Of a stretch of DNA of 64,000 nucleotides, positions 19,134 through 27,948 are shown one piece after another. The stretch is from Agarilytica sp045430285. GTDB taxonomy: Bacteria; Pseudomonadota; Gammaproteobacteria; Pseudomonadales; Cellvibrionaceae. Location: assembly GCA_045430285.1 (NCBI GenBank), contig JAILXV010000005.1, positions 124,001 to 188,000 of the forward strand. Direction: 5' to 3'. The translations under genes and the position numbers were made by a program. The notes under the pieces were generated by a model, which saw only the letters and a program-made list of their open reading frames with translations, was not told the origin of the DNA and did not search any database. Position 1 is the first letter of the stretch. Each line of letters begins with the position of its first letter.

Positions 19134-19358
19134 TCAATAATGCGGTGGAGGCGCTTCGTCACCCCCAGGCTCGTCAAGGCTGTTCGCTAGGGACGCCATT
19201 TTGATATACAAATGCTGAAGCTGTTTTTGTAGTAATGCTATTTCTTGTTCTTGCTTCGATACTTGATCATTCAAGCTCGTTAGCATGTCTTCCTGAAATG
19301 CTACGCGCGTTTGCAGTTCGTTTATCTCTTCACTTTTGTGTTCGTTATGCTCAGCCAT
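19134..19358 (-). CDS. slyX: SlyX family protein
   Basis: A 74-residue coiled-coil protein ending in the family hallmark PPPHY. Heptad-like Leu/Ile/Val spacing runs from about residue 10 to 55. Its function is unclear in any species. I prefer ATG 19358; an in-frame TTG at 19376 would add six residues that do not match the family. It follows the YceI-like gene by about 25 nt and is probably cotranscribed. Confidence 0.9.
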   Translation of the reverse strand: MAEHNEHKSEEINELQTRVAFQEDMLTSLNDQVSKQEQEIALLQKQLQHLYIKMASLANSLDEPGGDEAPPPHY

Positions 19359-19381
19359 ATCTACAACTAACCTCAAACCCC

Positions 19382-20050
19382 TTATTGCTGAAATTCAGCG
19401 TGAATTTCTAGCTCTACCAAATCGCCCACTGCAGGCACGTAACGATCTAAACCGAATGCGGAACGGGAAAACGACGTGGAAGCAGAAAATCCCAAGGTGT
19501 ACTTGCCACTGATCATATTATTCGCCGCGCCATTTACCTTAACATCCAGTTCAATCTCTTTCGTAACGCCCAGAAAGGTCAAATCACCGAGAAACTTAAG
19601 CTGCCCCTCACCCACTCTTGTCGCCGAAGTGGTCCGAAAAACACCCTGAGGGTAATTTTCACTATCGAACCAAAAGCGCCCTTTTAGTGCGCGCTCAAAT
19701 TTTGCATTATTTACATCTACGCTGGTCATATCCACCACCGCTTCTAACCGCGAATTCTCAATGACGAGAGGATCAAATATCAAACTCGCCTGAAACTGAT
19801 TAAAACGACCGATAAATTTCGAGAACCCCATATGGTCAATTTTAAATAACAAGGTCGAATGATTTGGATCTAGCTGATAATTTCCCTGCTTAATATCCAC
19901 CAAGCGTTGCTTTAATTTAGGTTTAAGCAAACTGGCACAACCCGAAGCGGATATGATAAAAACGAAACTCAGCACAACAAAAAGTATTCTCTTGAGCAAG
20001 AGAGGCTCGACGAATAAGGAATGAAAGCGTTTATTAAGCAGTAAATTCAT
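19382..20050 (-). CDS. YceI-like lipid-binding domain lipoprotein
   Basis: A 222-residue protein with a long N-terminal hydrophobic segment ending in SASGC, a plausible lipobox. The YceI domain follows: the YQLDPNHSTLLFKIDHMGFSKFIGRF opening, the MTSVDVNN strand, a LTFLGVTKEIELDV strand and a C-terminal VELEIHAEF strand. YceI proteins form a lipocalin-like beta barrel that binds isoprenoid or fatty-acid-like molecules in the periplasm. Most YceI proteins have a cleaved signal peptide, so lipid anchoring is a small variation. The ligand is unknown. Confidence 0.85.
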   Translation of the reverse strand: MNLLLNKRFHSLFVEPLLLKRILFVVLSFVFIISASGCASLLKPKLKQRLVDIKQGNYQLDPNHSTLLFKIDHMGFSKFIGRFNQFQASLIFDPLVIENSRLEAVVDMTSVDVNNAKFERALKGRFWFDSENYPQGVFRTTSATRVGEGQLKFLGDLTFLGVTKEIELDVKVNGAANNMISGKYTLGFSASTSFSRSAFGLDRYVPAVGDLVELEIHAEFQQ

Positions 20051-20077
20051 GTAAGACCGTAAGAAGAAAAAAGATAA

Positions 20078-20521
20078 TTAAACAACCCAATAAATAATAC
20101 GGTCTTCAAGCTCATCGGGTTGCACGCGATCTTCACAAATACCACGATACCGCACAGACATACTGGCATCATGAACACTTTCGCTACTACCACTCACCAG
20201 CGGATGCCAGTCATACAAAGATTTGCCTTCCGCCAAAAGCCGGTACGCACAGGTTTGCGGCAACCAATCATGCTCAAATACATTTTCAGGTGTTAGCGTT
20301 ATACAGTTTGGCACCAAGGTGCTACGATTTTGGTAGTCTGTACATGAGCATGTTTCTTCATCCATATAACGACAGACAACATCGGTGTAATACACCTCAC
20401 CGGTATCTTCATCTTCCAGTTTATGTAGGCAGCATTTTGCACAGCCATCACAAAGCGACTCCCATTCGTCTCTGCTCATTTCTGTGAGCGCTTTAGTTTG
20501 CCAAAAAGCTGGTTCGGGCAT
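20078..20521 (-). CDS. ycgN: YcgN family Cys-cluster protein (UPF0260)
   Basis: A 147-residue protein of the YcgN family with the Cys cluster LCDGCAKCCLHKLEDEDTGE near the N-terminus and further conserved CRY, CSC and C residues, then LPQTCAYRLLAEGKSLYDWHPLVSGS. The Cys pattern suggests metal or Fe-S binding; the function is not established. It follows ycgL, as in many gammaproteobacteria. ATG 20521 aligns with the family start; a GTG at 20533, overlapping the ycgL stop, is the alternative and would imply translational coupling. Confidence 0.92.
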   Translation of the reverse strand: MPEPAFWQTKALTEMSRDEWESLCDGCAKCCLHKLEDEDTGEVYYTDVVCRYMDEETCSCTDYQNRSTLVPNCITLTPENVFEHDWLPQTCAYRLLAEGKSLYDWHPLVSGSSESVHDASMSVRYRGICEDRVQPDELEDRIIYWVV

Positions 20522-20532
20522 GACGTTAACCA

Positions 20533-20823
20533 CTAAATAGGTCGATTGGTAAGTTTGTCATTCTGCATGGCTTGCATATAGCCTTCGGCTTGAGGTGGCA
20601 ACTGCAAATAAAAGCCATTTTCATCGATAGCGGCAAGTACATTTTTGGCATTCGCGTTGGACAGCTTTTTGTCTGGCGTTATCAGCAATGTCATCGCAAG
20701 ATCTAAATGCCCCGTCTGCTGAAGTAGCGCTTCGGGTAAAGTTTGTAAATCCTTTCCCTTTTCCACATAGATATATGCGCCTTCCTTCTTTTTACTTCGA
20801 TAGATATCGACTATTTTTTTCAT
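20533..20823 (-). CDS. ycgL: YcgL domain protein
   Basis: A 96-residue YcgL-family protein (KKIVDIYRSKKKEGAYIYVEKGKDLQTLPEALL...), a small alpha/beta fold of unknown role. ATG 20823 is chosen because GAGG sits 7 nt upstream; the longer GTG-initiated frame adds six residues that overlap the ribosome site. The order rnd-ycgL-ycgN is conserved in gammaproteobacteria, and spacing of 36 nt to rnd and overlap with ycgN indicate one operon. Confidence 0.93.
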   Translation of the reverse strand: MKKIVDIYRSKKKEGAYIYVEKGKDLQTLPEALLQQTGHLDLAMTLLITPDKKLSNANAKNVLAAIDENGFYLQLPPQAEGYMQAMQNDKLTNRPI

Positions 20824-20859
20824 GTTGTTACCTCTATTCACCGTGGGGCCAATCGAAAT

Positions 20860-22032
20860 TTAATCCGCAGTGAGTGATTGATCTGAGTTGTTCGACACCC
20901 ATGATTTAACGGCAGAAACCACATGCTCCCCCACCACATCCTGTCGCCAACCCTGTAAATTTTTTGGCATAGGAAAGCGCTGATCCCGCGCGGCTACAAG
21001 TATTTCTTCGTAATCTTTTTTTCGAATCAGTATTTCTGGCGGCATGGACAACGACTCCGCCAACGCCAGTACATCTTGCTTCAACGAGTCTAACACCCCT
21101 CTCTCAGTTGAAGATAAAGGACGCGGCAACACGGCAGGTAAATCCATTTCATCCAGCTCTTTCGCTGATGCCACAATGGACAATAGCTTTTCACCGAAAC
21201 TACGGATCATGCGCTCTGTTAAACCTTCAAATTTGTGTAATTGAGAAAGCTGATCGGGCATACGTTGTGCGATTGAAAACATGGCGGCGTCTTTAATAAC
21301 ACGATTTCGGGGCACATCTTTATGCTGAGCAGCATCTTCACGCCACAGACTTAGACCTTTCAGTACGGCCAACTCGACAGAACCGAGTTTCCACGCGGTC
21401 TTGAAGCGCAAATAGCTACGCTCTGGATTTTGATTCTCGAAAAAGTTATTCAGAACTGTGGAACTATCATCCAATGCCCAAGACAAACGCTGCTTTTCTT
21501 CCAGCTGCTCAATTAACTTTTTGGATAGCGCATACAAATATTCAACATCCAATGCCGCATAAAGTAGTTGTGATTGGCTCAGCGGGCGCTGCAACCAATC
21601 CGAACGCGTTTCACTTTTAGGAAGGTCCACACCCAACACGGCACTAACTAGTTTTCCAAAGCCAACGGAAAACCCATGCCCCGCAATCGCGCCAGCTATT
21701 TGCGTATCCAACATATTTTTGGGCAAGCAACCCAAAGCGTGCTGAAGCACTTCAAGATCTTCTGAGCAAGAGTGAATAACTTTGAGAATGTTTTCGTTAT
21801 CAAGGATTTCAACAAAGGGGTAAAAGTCCGTTATTGTTGTGGGATCAATAAGGTAATTTTTTTCACCATCGTTTACTTGAATCAAACCCGCAATGGGGTA
21901 GTACGTTTTTGAACGCATAAATTCCGTATCAACGGCCAACAAAGGCAGGTTTTTCCACTGTTCACACACTTCTTCTAGCGCGCGGTCATCGTCAACCCAT
22001 ACTATCTCTTGATCCAACAACTCTTGTGACAT
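20860..22032 (-). CDS. rnd: Ribonuclease D
   Basis: 3'-5' exoribonuclease that trims tRNA precursors and other stable RNAs. The DEDD exonuclease domain shows LLAVDTEFMRSKTYYP (first Asp and Glu), IHSCSEDLEVL (second Asp), and LLYAALDVEYLYAL (Tyr/Asp motif III). HRDC-like helical domains follow (from about residue 210, LKGLSLWREDAAQ). The 390-residue length is normal. It is 12 nt downstream of recR and upstream of ycgL on the same strand. Confidence 0.95.
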   Translation of the reverse strand: MSQELLDQEIVWVDDDRALEEVCEQWKNLPLLAVDTEFMRSKTYYPIAGLIQVNDGEKNYLIDPTTITDFYPFVEILDNENILKVIHSCSEDLEVLQHALGCLPKNMLDTQIAGAIAGHGFSVGFGKLVSAVLGVDLPKSETRSDWLQRPLSQSQLLYAALDVEYLYALSKKLIEQLEEKQRLSWALDDSSTVLNNFFENQNPERSYLRFKTAWKLGSVELAVLKGLSLWREDAAQHKDVPRNRVIKDAAMFSIAQRMPDQLSQLHKFEGLTERMIRSFGEKLLSIVASAKELDEMDLPAVLPRPLSSTERGVLDSLKQDVLALAESLSMPPEILIRKKDYEEILVAARDQRFPMPKNLQGWRQDVVGEHVVSAVKSWVSNNSDQSLTAD

Positions 22033-22044
22033 CAGTATTAAGGC

Positions 22045-22638
22045 CTATATCTCTCGTCGACTATTTAAGGCGTGCGCTAATGTTCCGCCATCGATATATT
22101 CAAGCTCACCACCAATGGGCACGCCATGTGCGATACGCGTTACTTTTACATCAAAGGCTTTTGCTCGCTCGCTAACATAGTGAGAAGTTGCCTCCCCTTC
22201 CATCGTTGGGTTGGTCGCAATAATTAACTCTTTTACGTTGCCTTCGGCTAAGGAGCGCTCTAGCACATCCACGCCGATTTCTTGTGGGCCTATGCCATCA
22301 ATAGGAGACAAGCGCCCATGCAATACAAAATATAAACCGGAATAAGTACCGGATTGTTCAAGGGCAATAACATCTGCCGGCGTTTCTACCACACATAAGA
22401 GGCTTTGATCGCGCTTTGCATTTCGACAAATAGCACACACAGGCTCTTCCGTCAGCGTACGGCATTTTTCGCATTGGGTGACTGAGGCAGATGCTTCCGA
22501 TAAAGCTTGTGCTAATTTTTCTGCCGCAGCGCGATCATTTTCCAATAAGTGGAATGCCATACGCTGGGCGGACTTTGGGCCCACCCCAGGAAGCTTACGT
22601 AAAGCTAAAATAAGTTGATCGATCAGTGGCGAAAACAT
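22045..22638 (-). CDS. recR: Recombination protein RecR
   Basis: RecFOR-pathway protein that helps load RecA on gapped DNA. It has an N-terminal helix-hairpin-helix region (LRKLPGVGPKSAQRMAFHLL), a four-Cys zinc finger (CEKCRTLTEEPVCAIC), and a Toprim domain beginning LLCVVETPADVIALEQ. The C-terminal VTRIAHGVPIGGELEYIDGGTLAHAL segment is a strong signature. The 197-residue length is normal. It starts 1 nt after the ybaB stop, so it is cotranscribed with dnaX-ybaB, the widespread order. Confidence 0.97.
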   Translation of the reverse strand: MFSPLIDQLILALRKLPGVGPKSAQRMAFHLLENDRAAAEKLAQALSEASASVTQCEKCRTLTEEPVCAICRNAKRDQSLLCVVETPADVIALEQSGTYSGLYFVLHGRLSPIDGIGPQEIGVDVLERSLAEGNVKELIIATNPTMEGEATSHYVSERAKAFDVKVTRIAHGVPIGGELEYIDGGTLAHALNSRREI

Positions 22639-22639
22639 A

Positions 22640-22963
22640 TTAGAACGGCATCTTAAAACCAGGAGGCATTTGCATGCCGCCGGTTAATTGGCTCATCAGA
22701 TCTTTATTAGAATCTTCTACTCGACGCACAGCATCGTTTACTGCTGCTGCTAGTAAATCTTCCAGCATCTCTTTGTCTTCTGACATCAAACTCGGATCGA
22801 TATTGACATTTGTTACGTCGTGCTTTCCAGTCATGGTGACCTTTATCAAGCCTGCACCGGACTCACCCACAACTTCTTTATTCGCGAGCTCTTTTTGCAT
22901 GTCAGCCATTTTTTCTTGCATCTGCTGAGCTTGCTTCATGATATCGCCCATGTCTTTAAACAT
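22640..22963 (-). CDS. ybaB: YbaB/EbfC nucleoid-associated protein
   Basis: A 107-residue DNA-binding protein of the YbaB/EbfC family. It shows MKQAQQMQEKM at the N-terminus, GESGAGLIKVTMTGKHDV in the middle, DKEMLEDLLAAAVNDA and the terminal MPPGFKMPF. ATG 22963 is chosen because AGGAG lies 9 nt upstream and it matches the family start; an in-frame TTG at 22972 would add three residues. It lies between dnaX and recR. Confidence 0.96.
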   Translation of the reverse strand: MFKDMGDIMKQAQQMQEKMADMQKELANKEVVGESGAGLIKVTMTGKHDVTNVNIDPSLMSEDKEMLEDLLAAAVNDAVRRVEDSNKDLMSQLTGGMQMPPGFKMPF

Positions 22964-23020
22964 AATATTCAACTCCTAAAGTTATGGAAGTTTGTCTTCG
23001 CATTTTATGACGGATATATG

Positions 23021-25036
23021 CTAAGACGGATATTTCACCGTGCCTTCTTGTAAGGTTGCCCCGAACTCGCGCTCTAATGTTTGCACGACCGGATCGTTTT
23101 TTAGTGTTTCTAATGCTTGCGCATGTTTCTGCTGACGAATTCTTTCATCGTATTGAGCTGGCGTTTCCATACCACTGGGAATACCCGACAGTGCAATTTC
23201 AACGCGTACAGGGTGACCGAAATAATCACTCAATACATCCCCGATTCTCTGACCGTGAGAAGGGTCGAACAAACTTGTTTTATCCTGATCCAAAATAAGC
23301 TGGATATGATTTTCTTCTCTACCGACCATGACGCTGTTGGCTGCAGTGCTTTGAACGATGCCTTTGATGCCGACTTGATGGTAAACCGCAATCCAATCAG
23401 CAGGTGTAAAATCCGATAACACGATTTTTTGATGTGTTAATTCTGGTTCTTCAACCGCATCTGGCTTAACCTCTGGCTTAACTTCCTCGGTAACCACTGA
23501 AGTAGCTTTGGCAACAGGAGCCGTCTCATCATTTTTACGCGGAGGTACTACGCTCTCTATGGCACTAATAAGTGACGCAGGCACGCCGCCCCGCTCTTGC
23601 TCTACTGAAACATCCGCCGAAACAGTAGGAGCCAAAGTCGTTTCTGAAACAGGAGCCTCTGACGCTATCGCCCCAGTTTCAGTTATCGGCTTTTTTGCGG
23701 TGTTCCCCTCCTCATTGGGGAACTCACTAGGAGGAACAGGTATATCCTGAGGAGAATATTCCTGAGGCGGCGCACTTGTCGATTCATAATTCGGAGCCGG
23801 TTCCGCAGTCGCTTGTACTGGAGCTGCATGTTCAACAGAAGGTGCTGGAATAGGCGCATGGTTCTGTGAGCTAACACCGCCACTATCGCCACTTTCCAAT
23901 GGAAGCGCTTCGCTTGTTTTCGATAACGATGCCGTCGGCACGTCGACCAAGCCTTGTGGCTTAAACGCGAGCATACGCAACAGGGTCATTTCCAAACCCA
24001 TACGTGGTTCCGATGCCAATGATAAATCTCGTCGACCAATCAATGCCGTTTGATAAAACATCTGCACATCTTCAGGGGTTAAGGTGGTGGCAAATTTAAG
24101 AATTTGTTCACGGTCCCCATAACTATTATCTAGGGCTTCAGGCAGCGCTTGAGCAATGGCGATACGGTGTAACAAAGTTAATAAATCAGCCAGCGCCGCA
24201 TCATAATCAGGCGCATGTTCCGCAAACTTCGCCACAGCAGCCAAGATACTGGGGCCATCGGCTGCGACCAAGGCCGACATAATTTCTTCAATCAAGACAT
24301 GATCAATAGTACCCAACATAGTGGCTACTTCAGTGTCTTGCACATTGCCACCACCAAAGGCGATCGCTTGATCAGTGAGACTCAAAGCATCACGCATACT
24401 GCCATCGGCAGATCGCGCCAGTAACCACAGGGCCGCTTCTTCGTAGGGAATCACTTCACTTGTGAGTACGTGCTTTAGGTGATCCACAATCCGCTCGGGG
24501 CTCATGTTTTTAAGATTAAACTGCAAACAGCGGGATAAGATCGTTACGGGTAATTTTTGCGGATCGGTCGTAGCGAGAAGAAACTTAACATGTTCAGGGG
24601 GCTCTTCTAAGGTTTTAAGCAGTGCGTTAAAACTGTGATTCGAGAGCATGTGCACTTCATCGATCAGATAGATCTTATAACGGCCGCGCGTCGGCGCATA
24701 TTGAACGTTATCGAGTAGCTCGCGGGTGTCTTCTACTTTTGTACGAGAAGCCGCATCCACCTCAATCAAATCAACAAATCGACCTTCTGCGATTTCATTA
24801 CACGCCGAACATTCACCACAGGGGGTTGAACTCACACCCGCTTCGCAATTGAGGCATTTGGCCAAAATTCGCGCAATCGTGGTTTTACCTACACCCCGTG
24901 TTCCGGTGAAGAGGTAAGCGTGATGGAGGCGATTATGATCCAACGCATTGATCAAGGCCTTAAGCACATGCTCCTGCCCGACCATTTCACGGAATATTCG
25001 TGGACGCCACTTACGGGCCAACACCTGATAACTCAT
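23021..25036 (-). CDS. dnaX: DNA polymerase III tau/gamma subunit
   Basis: Clamp-loader ATPase. The AAA+ domain has Walker A GTRGVGKTT (residues 45-53), zinc-binding Cys 64, 73, 76 and 79, and Walker B IDEVHM. A Pro/Ala/Glu-rich linker (about 380-530) precedes the tau-specific C-terminal domain that binds DnaB and alpha. At full length (671 residues) it is tau. In the linker, codons 447-449 (GCA AAA AAG) form the slippery heptamer A AAA AAG. A -1 shift there would add Ala-Asp-Asn and stop, giving a gamma of 452 residues. It is first of the dnaX-ybaB-recR operon, downstream of ffs. Confidence 0.98.
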   Translation of the reverse strand: MSYQVLARKWRPRIFREMVGQEHVLKALINALDHNRLHHAYLFTGTRGVGKTTIARILAKCLNCEAGVSSTPCGECSACNEIAEGRFVDLIEVDAASRTKVEDTRELLDNVQYAPTRGRYKIYLIDEVHMLSNHSFNALLKTLEEPPEHVKFLLATTDPQKLPVTILSRCLQFNLKNMSPERIVDHLKHVLTSEVIPYEEAALWLLARSADGSMRDALSLTDQAIAFGGGNVQDTEVATMLGTIDHVLIEEIMSALVAADGPSILAAVAKFAEHAPDYDAALADLLTLLHRIAIAQALPEALDNSYGDREQILKFATTLTPEDVQMFYQTALIGRRDLSLASEPRMGLEMTLLRMLAFKPQGLVDVPTASLSKTSEALPLESGDSGGVSSQNHAPIPAPSVEHAAPVQATAEPAPNYESTSAPPQEYSPQDIPVPPSEFPNEEGNTAKKPITETGAIASEAPVSETTLAPTVSADVSVEQERGGVPASLISAIESVVPPRKNDETAPVAKATSVVTEEVKPEVKPDAVEEPELTHQKIVLSDFTPADWIAVYHQVGIKGIVQSTAANSVMVGREENHIQLILDQDKTSLFDPSHGQRIGDVLSDYFGHPVRVEIALSGIPSGMETPAQYDERIRQQKHAQALETLKNDPVVQTLEREFGATLQEGTVKYPS
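23644..23713 (-). promoter_or_regulatory. dnaX programmed -1 frameshift signal
   Basis: Three elements of the E. coli dnaX signal occur in order on the minus strand. First, a Shine-Dalgarno-like GAGGAGGGG (23713-23705) ends 8 nt before the slippery site. Second, the heptamer A AAA AAG (23696-23690) is in the correct frame. Third, a stem-loop begins 7 nt downstream: CTGAAAC pairs with GTTTCAG, and after one mismatch GGGGC pairs with GCTCC (23682-23644, loop about 13 nt). In the -1 frame the next codons are GCC GAT AAC TGA, so shifted ribosomes terminate at once. Confidence 0.88.
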
Positions 25037-25256
25037 TGAATCTTGAACCTTAGGGTTATAAGCCGTCGATTATAACGCAAACAGCAAGGCTAGCCGCCGA
25101 AAAACTCGCATAGTTACGGCCACAGTCACGACCACGGTTAAAATATCCGCGAAGCGCTAGGTGTTTCTTCGAAAAACGCGGCATACAGCCAAGGTTCATC
25201 AGCTAGGAACGCAGAAAGGAAGGCGAAAAAGCCTTTTAGGAAGCCCAAAATGGAGA

Positions 25257-25362
25257 TGACCCAACCAGCCACACCTCGGCACCCAATTATACTGCTACCG
25301 TTGCTCCCTTCCGGGCCTGGCGGAGTTCACAGCGAATTGTCGCGAGGGGACCAATTGGGTCA
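25257..25362 (-). ncRNA. ffs: 4.5S signal recognition particle RNA
   Basis: Minus-strand RNA of about 106 nt matching bacterial 4.5S RNA. The apical domain contains the Ffh-binding core GCCAGGCCCGGAAGGGAGCA with the GGAAG tetraloop (CCCGGAAGGG). The ends pair (TGACCCAATTGG near 25362 with CTGGTTGGGTCA near 25257). The AUUGGUCCCCUCGC 5' arm and GUGCCGAGGUGUGGCUGG 3' arm match the family helix. The ends are set by the terminal helix and may be off by a few bases. It lies about 220 bp upstream of dnaX, as in several gammaproteobacteria. Confidence 0.95.
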
Positions 25363-25507
25363 CCATAAAACTTCGAAACTAAACACGCTTCGAAGGCTGC
25401 GCATTATCGCAATTTAAAACAAGTTTTCAAGCAAAGATTGTATCGATCCTACAAAAGCATCAGCCAGAACTAAATTTTCACCCAACTCTGGCATCGCGTG
25501 AGCAGTG

Positions 25508-26683
25508 TTAGCTGCATATGACACGCAAGGATATGACGTGCTCCACGCCTTTCAGCTTTTCAATGAGGTCATCTGATGGACGTTCAGCTAAATCAAGAAT
25601 GTTGTAAGCCACGTCGTTTCGGCTCTTATTGACCATATCGACAACGTTGACATTATTCTCGGCGAAAACAGATAGCACTTGACCAAGTACGCCGGAAACA
25701 TTCTCATTAGTGAAGGTAATACGACACGCTGTATCCCCACGAGACATTGCCGTCTGCGGGAAATTCACTGAATTTACAATGTTACCGTTTTCAAGGTAAT
25801 CACGTAGCTGGTTAACCGCCATCACCGCGCAGTTTTCTTCCGCTTCTGCGGTGCTTGCACCGATATGCGGAAGCGCGACGACTTTAGGGTGATTAATCAA
25901 ACATGGCTCAGGGAAATCACACACATACTGACGAAGCTTATCGTTATTCAGTGCATTCACAATTGCTCCGGCATCGACAATAGCATCGCGTGCAAAATTC
26001 ATGATCGCAGCGCCAGGCTTCATCACCGCAAGTGTATCCGCGTTGATCATATGCTTGGTCGCCGGAATCGCTGGCACGTGCAGAGATAAATAATCAACCT
26101 CAGCCAATAACGATTCAACGCTCTCTTTCCGCGTGACGGCACTCGACAAACGCCATGCCGCATCAACAGATAGCGCAGGATCAAACCCAAGCACATCCAT
26201 GCCTAACGCAAGCGCAGCGTCAGCCACCATAGACCCGATAGCACCAAGACCAATCACGCCCAACGTTTTTCCGGCTAACTCACTGCCTGCAAAACGCTTT
26301 TTCTCTTTTTCTAGGAGCTTAGACATTTCAGCGGCGTCAGTCATGTCACCAAGGGTATCAACAAATGCCTTCCCGTCTAAAATACCACGAGAGCTGAGCA
26401 ACAAACCCGAAAGCACTAATTCTTTTACTGCATTTGCGTTGGCGCCAGGCGTATTAAATACCACGACCCCTTTTTTGCTGTACTCGTCGACCGGAATATT
26501 GTTTGTTCCGGCGCCTGCACGGGCAACAGCCATCACTGACTCTGGCAACACCTCATCGTGTAATTTTTGACTGCGCAATAAAACAGCATCGGGCGATTCA
26601 TTCTCAGCACTTACGCTGTAATTGTCGTCGAACCGACTTAAACCTTTATCGGATATTTTGTTATAGGTACGAATCTGAAACAT
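25508..26683 (-). CDS. serA: D-3-phosphoglycerate dehydrogenase
   Basis: First enzyme of serine synthesis, oxidising 3-phosphoglycerate with NAD. It has an N-terminal substrate-binding half, a Rossmann half with LGVIGLGAIGSMVADAALALGMDVLGFDP (glycine-rich loop), catalytic Arg in FARDAIVD, and His in LPHIGASTAEAEEN. A C-terminal ACT domain (about residues 318-391, RITFTNENVSGVLGQVLSVFAENNVNVVDM) normally gives serine feedback inhibition. The length is 391 residues. It is 33 nt downstream of serC and almost certainly cotranscribed with it. Confidence 0.93.
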   Translation of the reverse strand: MFQIRTYNKISDKGLSRFDDNYSVSAENESPDAVLLRSQKLHDEVLPESVMAVARAGAGTNNIPVDEYSKKGVVVFNTPGANANAVKELVLSGLLLSSRGILDGKAFVDTLGDMTDAAEMSKLLEKEKKRFAGSELAGKTLGVIGLGAIGSMVADAALALGMDVLGFDPALSVDAAWRLSSAVTRKESVESLLAEVDYLSLHVPAIPATKHMINADTLAVMKPGAAIMNFARDAIVDAGAIVNALNNDKLRQYVCDFPEPCLINHPKVVALPHIGASTAEAEENCAVMAVNQLRDYLENGNIVNSVNFPQTAMSRGDTACRITFTNENVSGVLGQVLSVFAENNVNVVDMVNKSRNDVAYNILDLAERPSDDLIEKLKGVEHVISLRVICS

Positions 26684-26716
26684 AGTGACACTTCACTCTG
26701 TGATATAAGTTAATAA

Positions 26717-27835
26717 TTAGTTTTGTGTGACTTGCTCATATGCCCACGCCATCCAGGGCATGAGTTTTTCCAAGTCGGCTGACTCGACCGTCGCGCCACC
26801 CCAGATACGAATGCCAGCAGGTGCATCACGATAAGCGCCTATATCGAAAGCGACACCTTCTTTGTCGAGTAATTTGACCATGGCTTTTACTTGGTCAGCT
26901 TCGGCGTTAAGGGTCAAACAAATACTGGTGTTCGAGTTTGTTTCTGGAGAACTTGCTAAGAACTCAACCCAATCGTTTTCTTCAACAAATTTTTCGAGCA
27001 CCGCCAGGTTGGCTTGAGACTTTTCGATACAGCCTTTTATTCCACCAATGCTTTTTACCCAATCAAGCGCGTCTAAATAATCAGCCACACATAACATAGA
27101 AGGAGTATTAATAGTCGCGCCTTTAAAGATACCGTCAATAAGTTTCCCGCCTTTCGTCATGCGGAAAATTTTTGGCATCGGCCATGGAGGGGTATAGCTT
27201 TCAAGACGCGCGACTGCGCGTGGACTCAAAATCAACATGCCGTGAGCGCCTTCGCCACCCAACACTTTTTGCCAGCTATAAGTGGCAACATCAATCTTGT
27301 CCCAAGGAATGTCCATAGCGAATACGGCTGACGTCGCATCACATATTGTTAAGCCTTCGCGGTCGTCTGGAATCCAATCGCCATTGGGGACCTTTACGCC
27401 AGAGGTTGTGCCATTCCAGGTAAATACGACATCGCGAGTAAAATCGACGGCACCCAAATCAGGTAGCTGGCCGTAATCCGCTTCAAATGCACGTACATCC
27501 TCAAGCTTTAACTGTTTGGTAATATCACTCACCCAGCCCGAACCAAAAGACTCCCAAGCAAGTACATCCACACCACGCTCACCGAGCAATGACCACATGG
27601 CCATTTCCATCGCACCCGTATCAGACGCCGGCACAACACCTACGCGATACCCCTCGGGTAAACCTAGAATCTCAGCAGTTTCTGAACACGCGCGTGCCAA
27701 GGCATCTTTACCCAATGACGATCGATGAGAACGACCGAGCGTATCGAGTTGCAACGCGGCAACGCTGTAACCTGGGCGCTTGCTACAGGGGCCAGAAGAG
27801 AAGTTCGGATTTTGGGGTTTCTGTTCAGGTTGCAT
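26717..27835 (-). CDS. serC: Phosphoserine aminotransferase, Methanosarcina/alphaproteobacterial type
   Basis: PLP enzyme converting 3-phosphohydroxypyruvate to phosphoserine. The opening NPNFSSGPCSKRPGYSVAAL with GRSHRSSLGK, the TWNGTTSGVKVPNGDWI segment, and the PLP-lysine region ATYSWQKVLGGEGAHGM match the SerC subtype seen in alphaproteobacteria and Methanosarcina (TIGR01365 as I recall), not the E. coli subtype. ATG 27835 has GAGGA 5 nt upstream and matches the family start; an upstream in-frame start would add 18 hydrophobic residues. The pairing with serA directly downstream supports the role. Confidence 0.88.
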   Translation of the reverse strand: MQPEQKPQNPNFSSGPCSKRPGYSVAALQLDTLGRSHRSSLGKDALARACSETAEILGLPEGYRVGVVPASDTGAMEMAMWSLLGERGVDVLAWESFGSGWVSDITKQLKLEDVRAFEADYGQLPDLGAVDFTRDVVFTWNGTTSGVKVPNGDWIPDDREGLTICDATSAVFAMDIPWDKIDVATYSWQKVLGGEGAHGMLILSPRAVARLESYTPPWPMPKIFRMTKGGKLIDGIFKGATINTPSMLCVADYLDALDWVKSIGGIKGCIEKSQANLAVLEKFVEENDWVEFLASSPETNSNTSICLTLNAEADQVKAMVKLLDKEGVAFDIGAYRDAPAGIRIWGGATVESADLEKLMPWMAWAYEQVTQN

Positions 27836-27948
27836 TGTAATCCTCGGTTTAGAGTTTGCCAGAAAAATTAACGCCGATATGGTCAGCAAAAAGGCGAGCC
27901 ATTATGCCACTGTTCGACGTTATTTCCAGGGGATGTTTTTGGTTGTTT

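Noticed and set aside
25221..25256. Possible terminator after ffs (AAGGC...GCCTT)
   Set aside because: The stem has only five pairs and is not followed by a clear T-run, so I do not call it.
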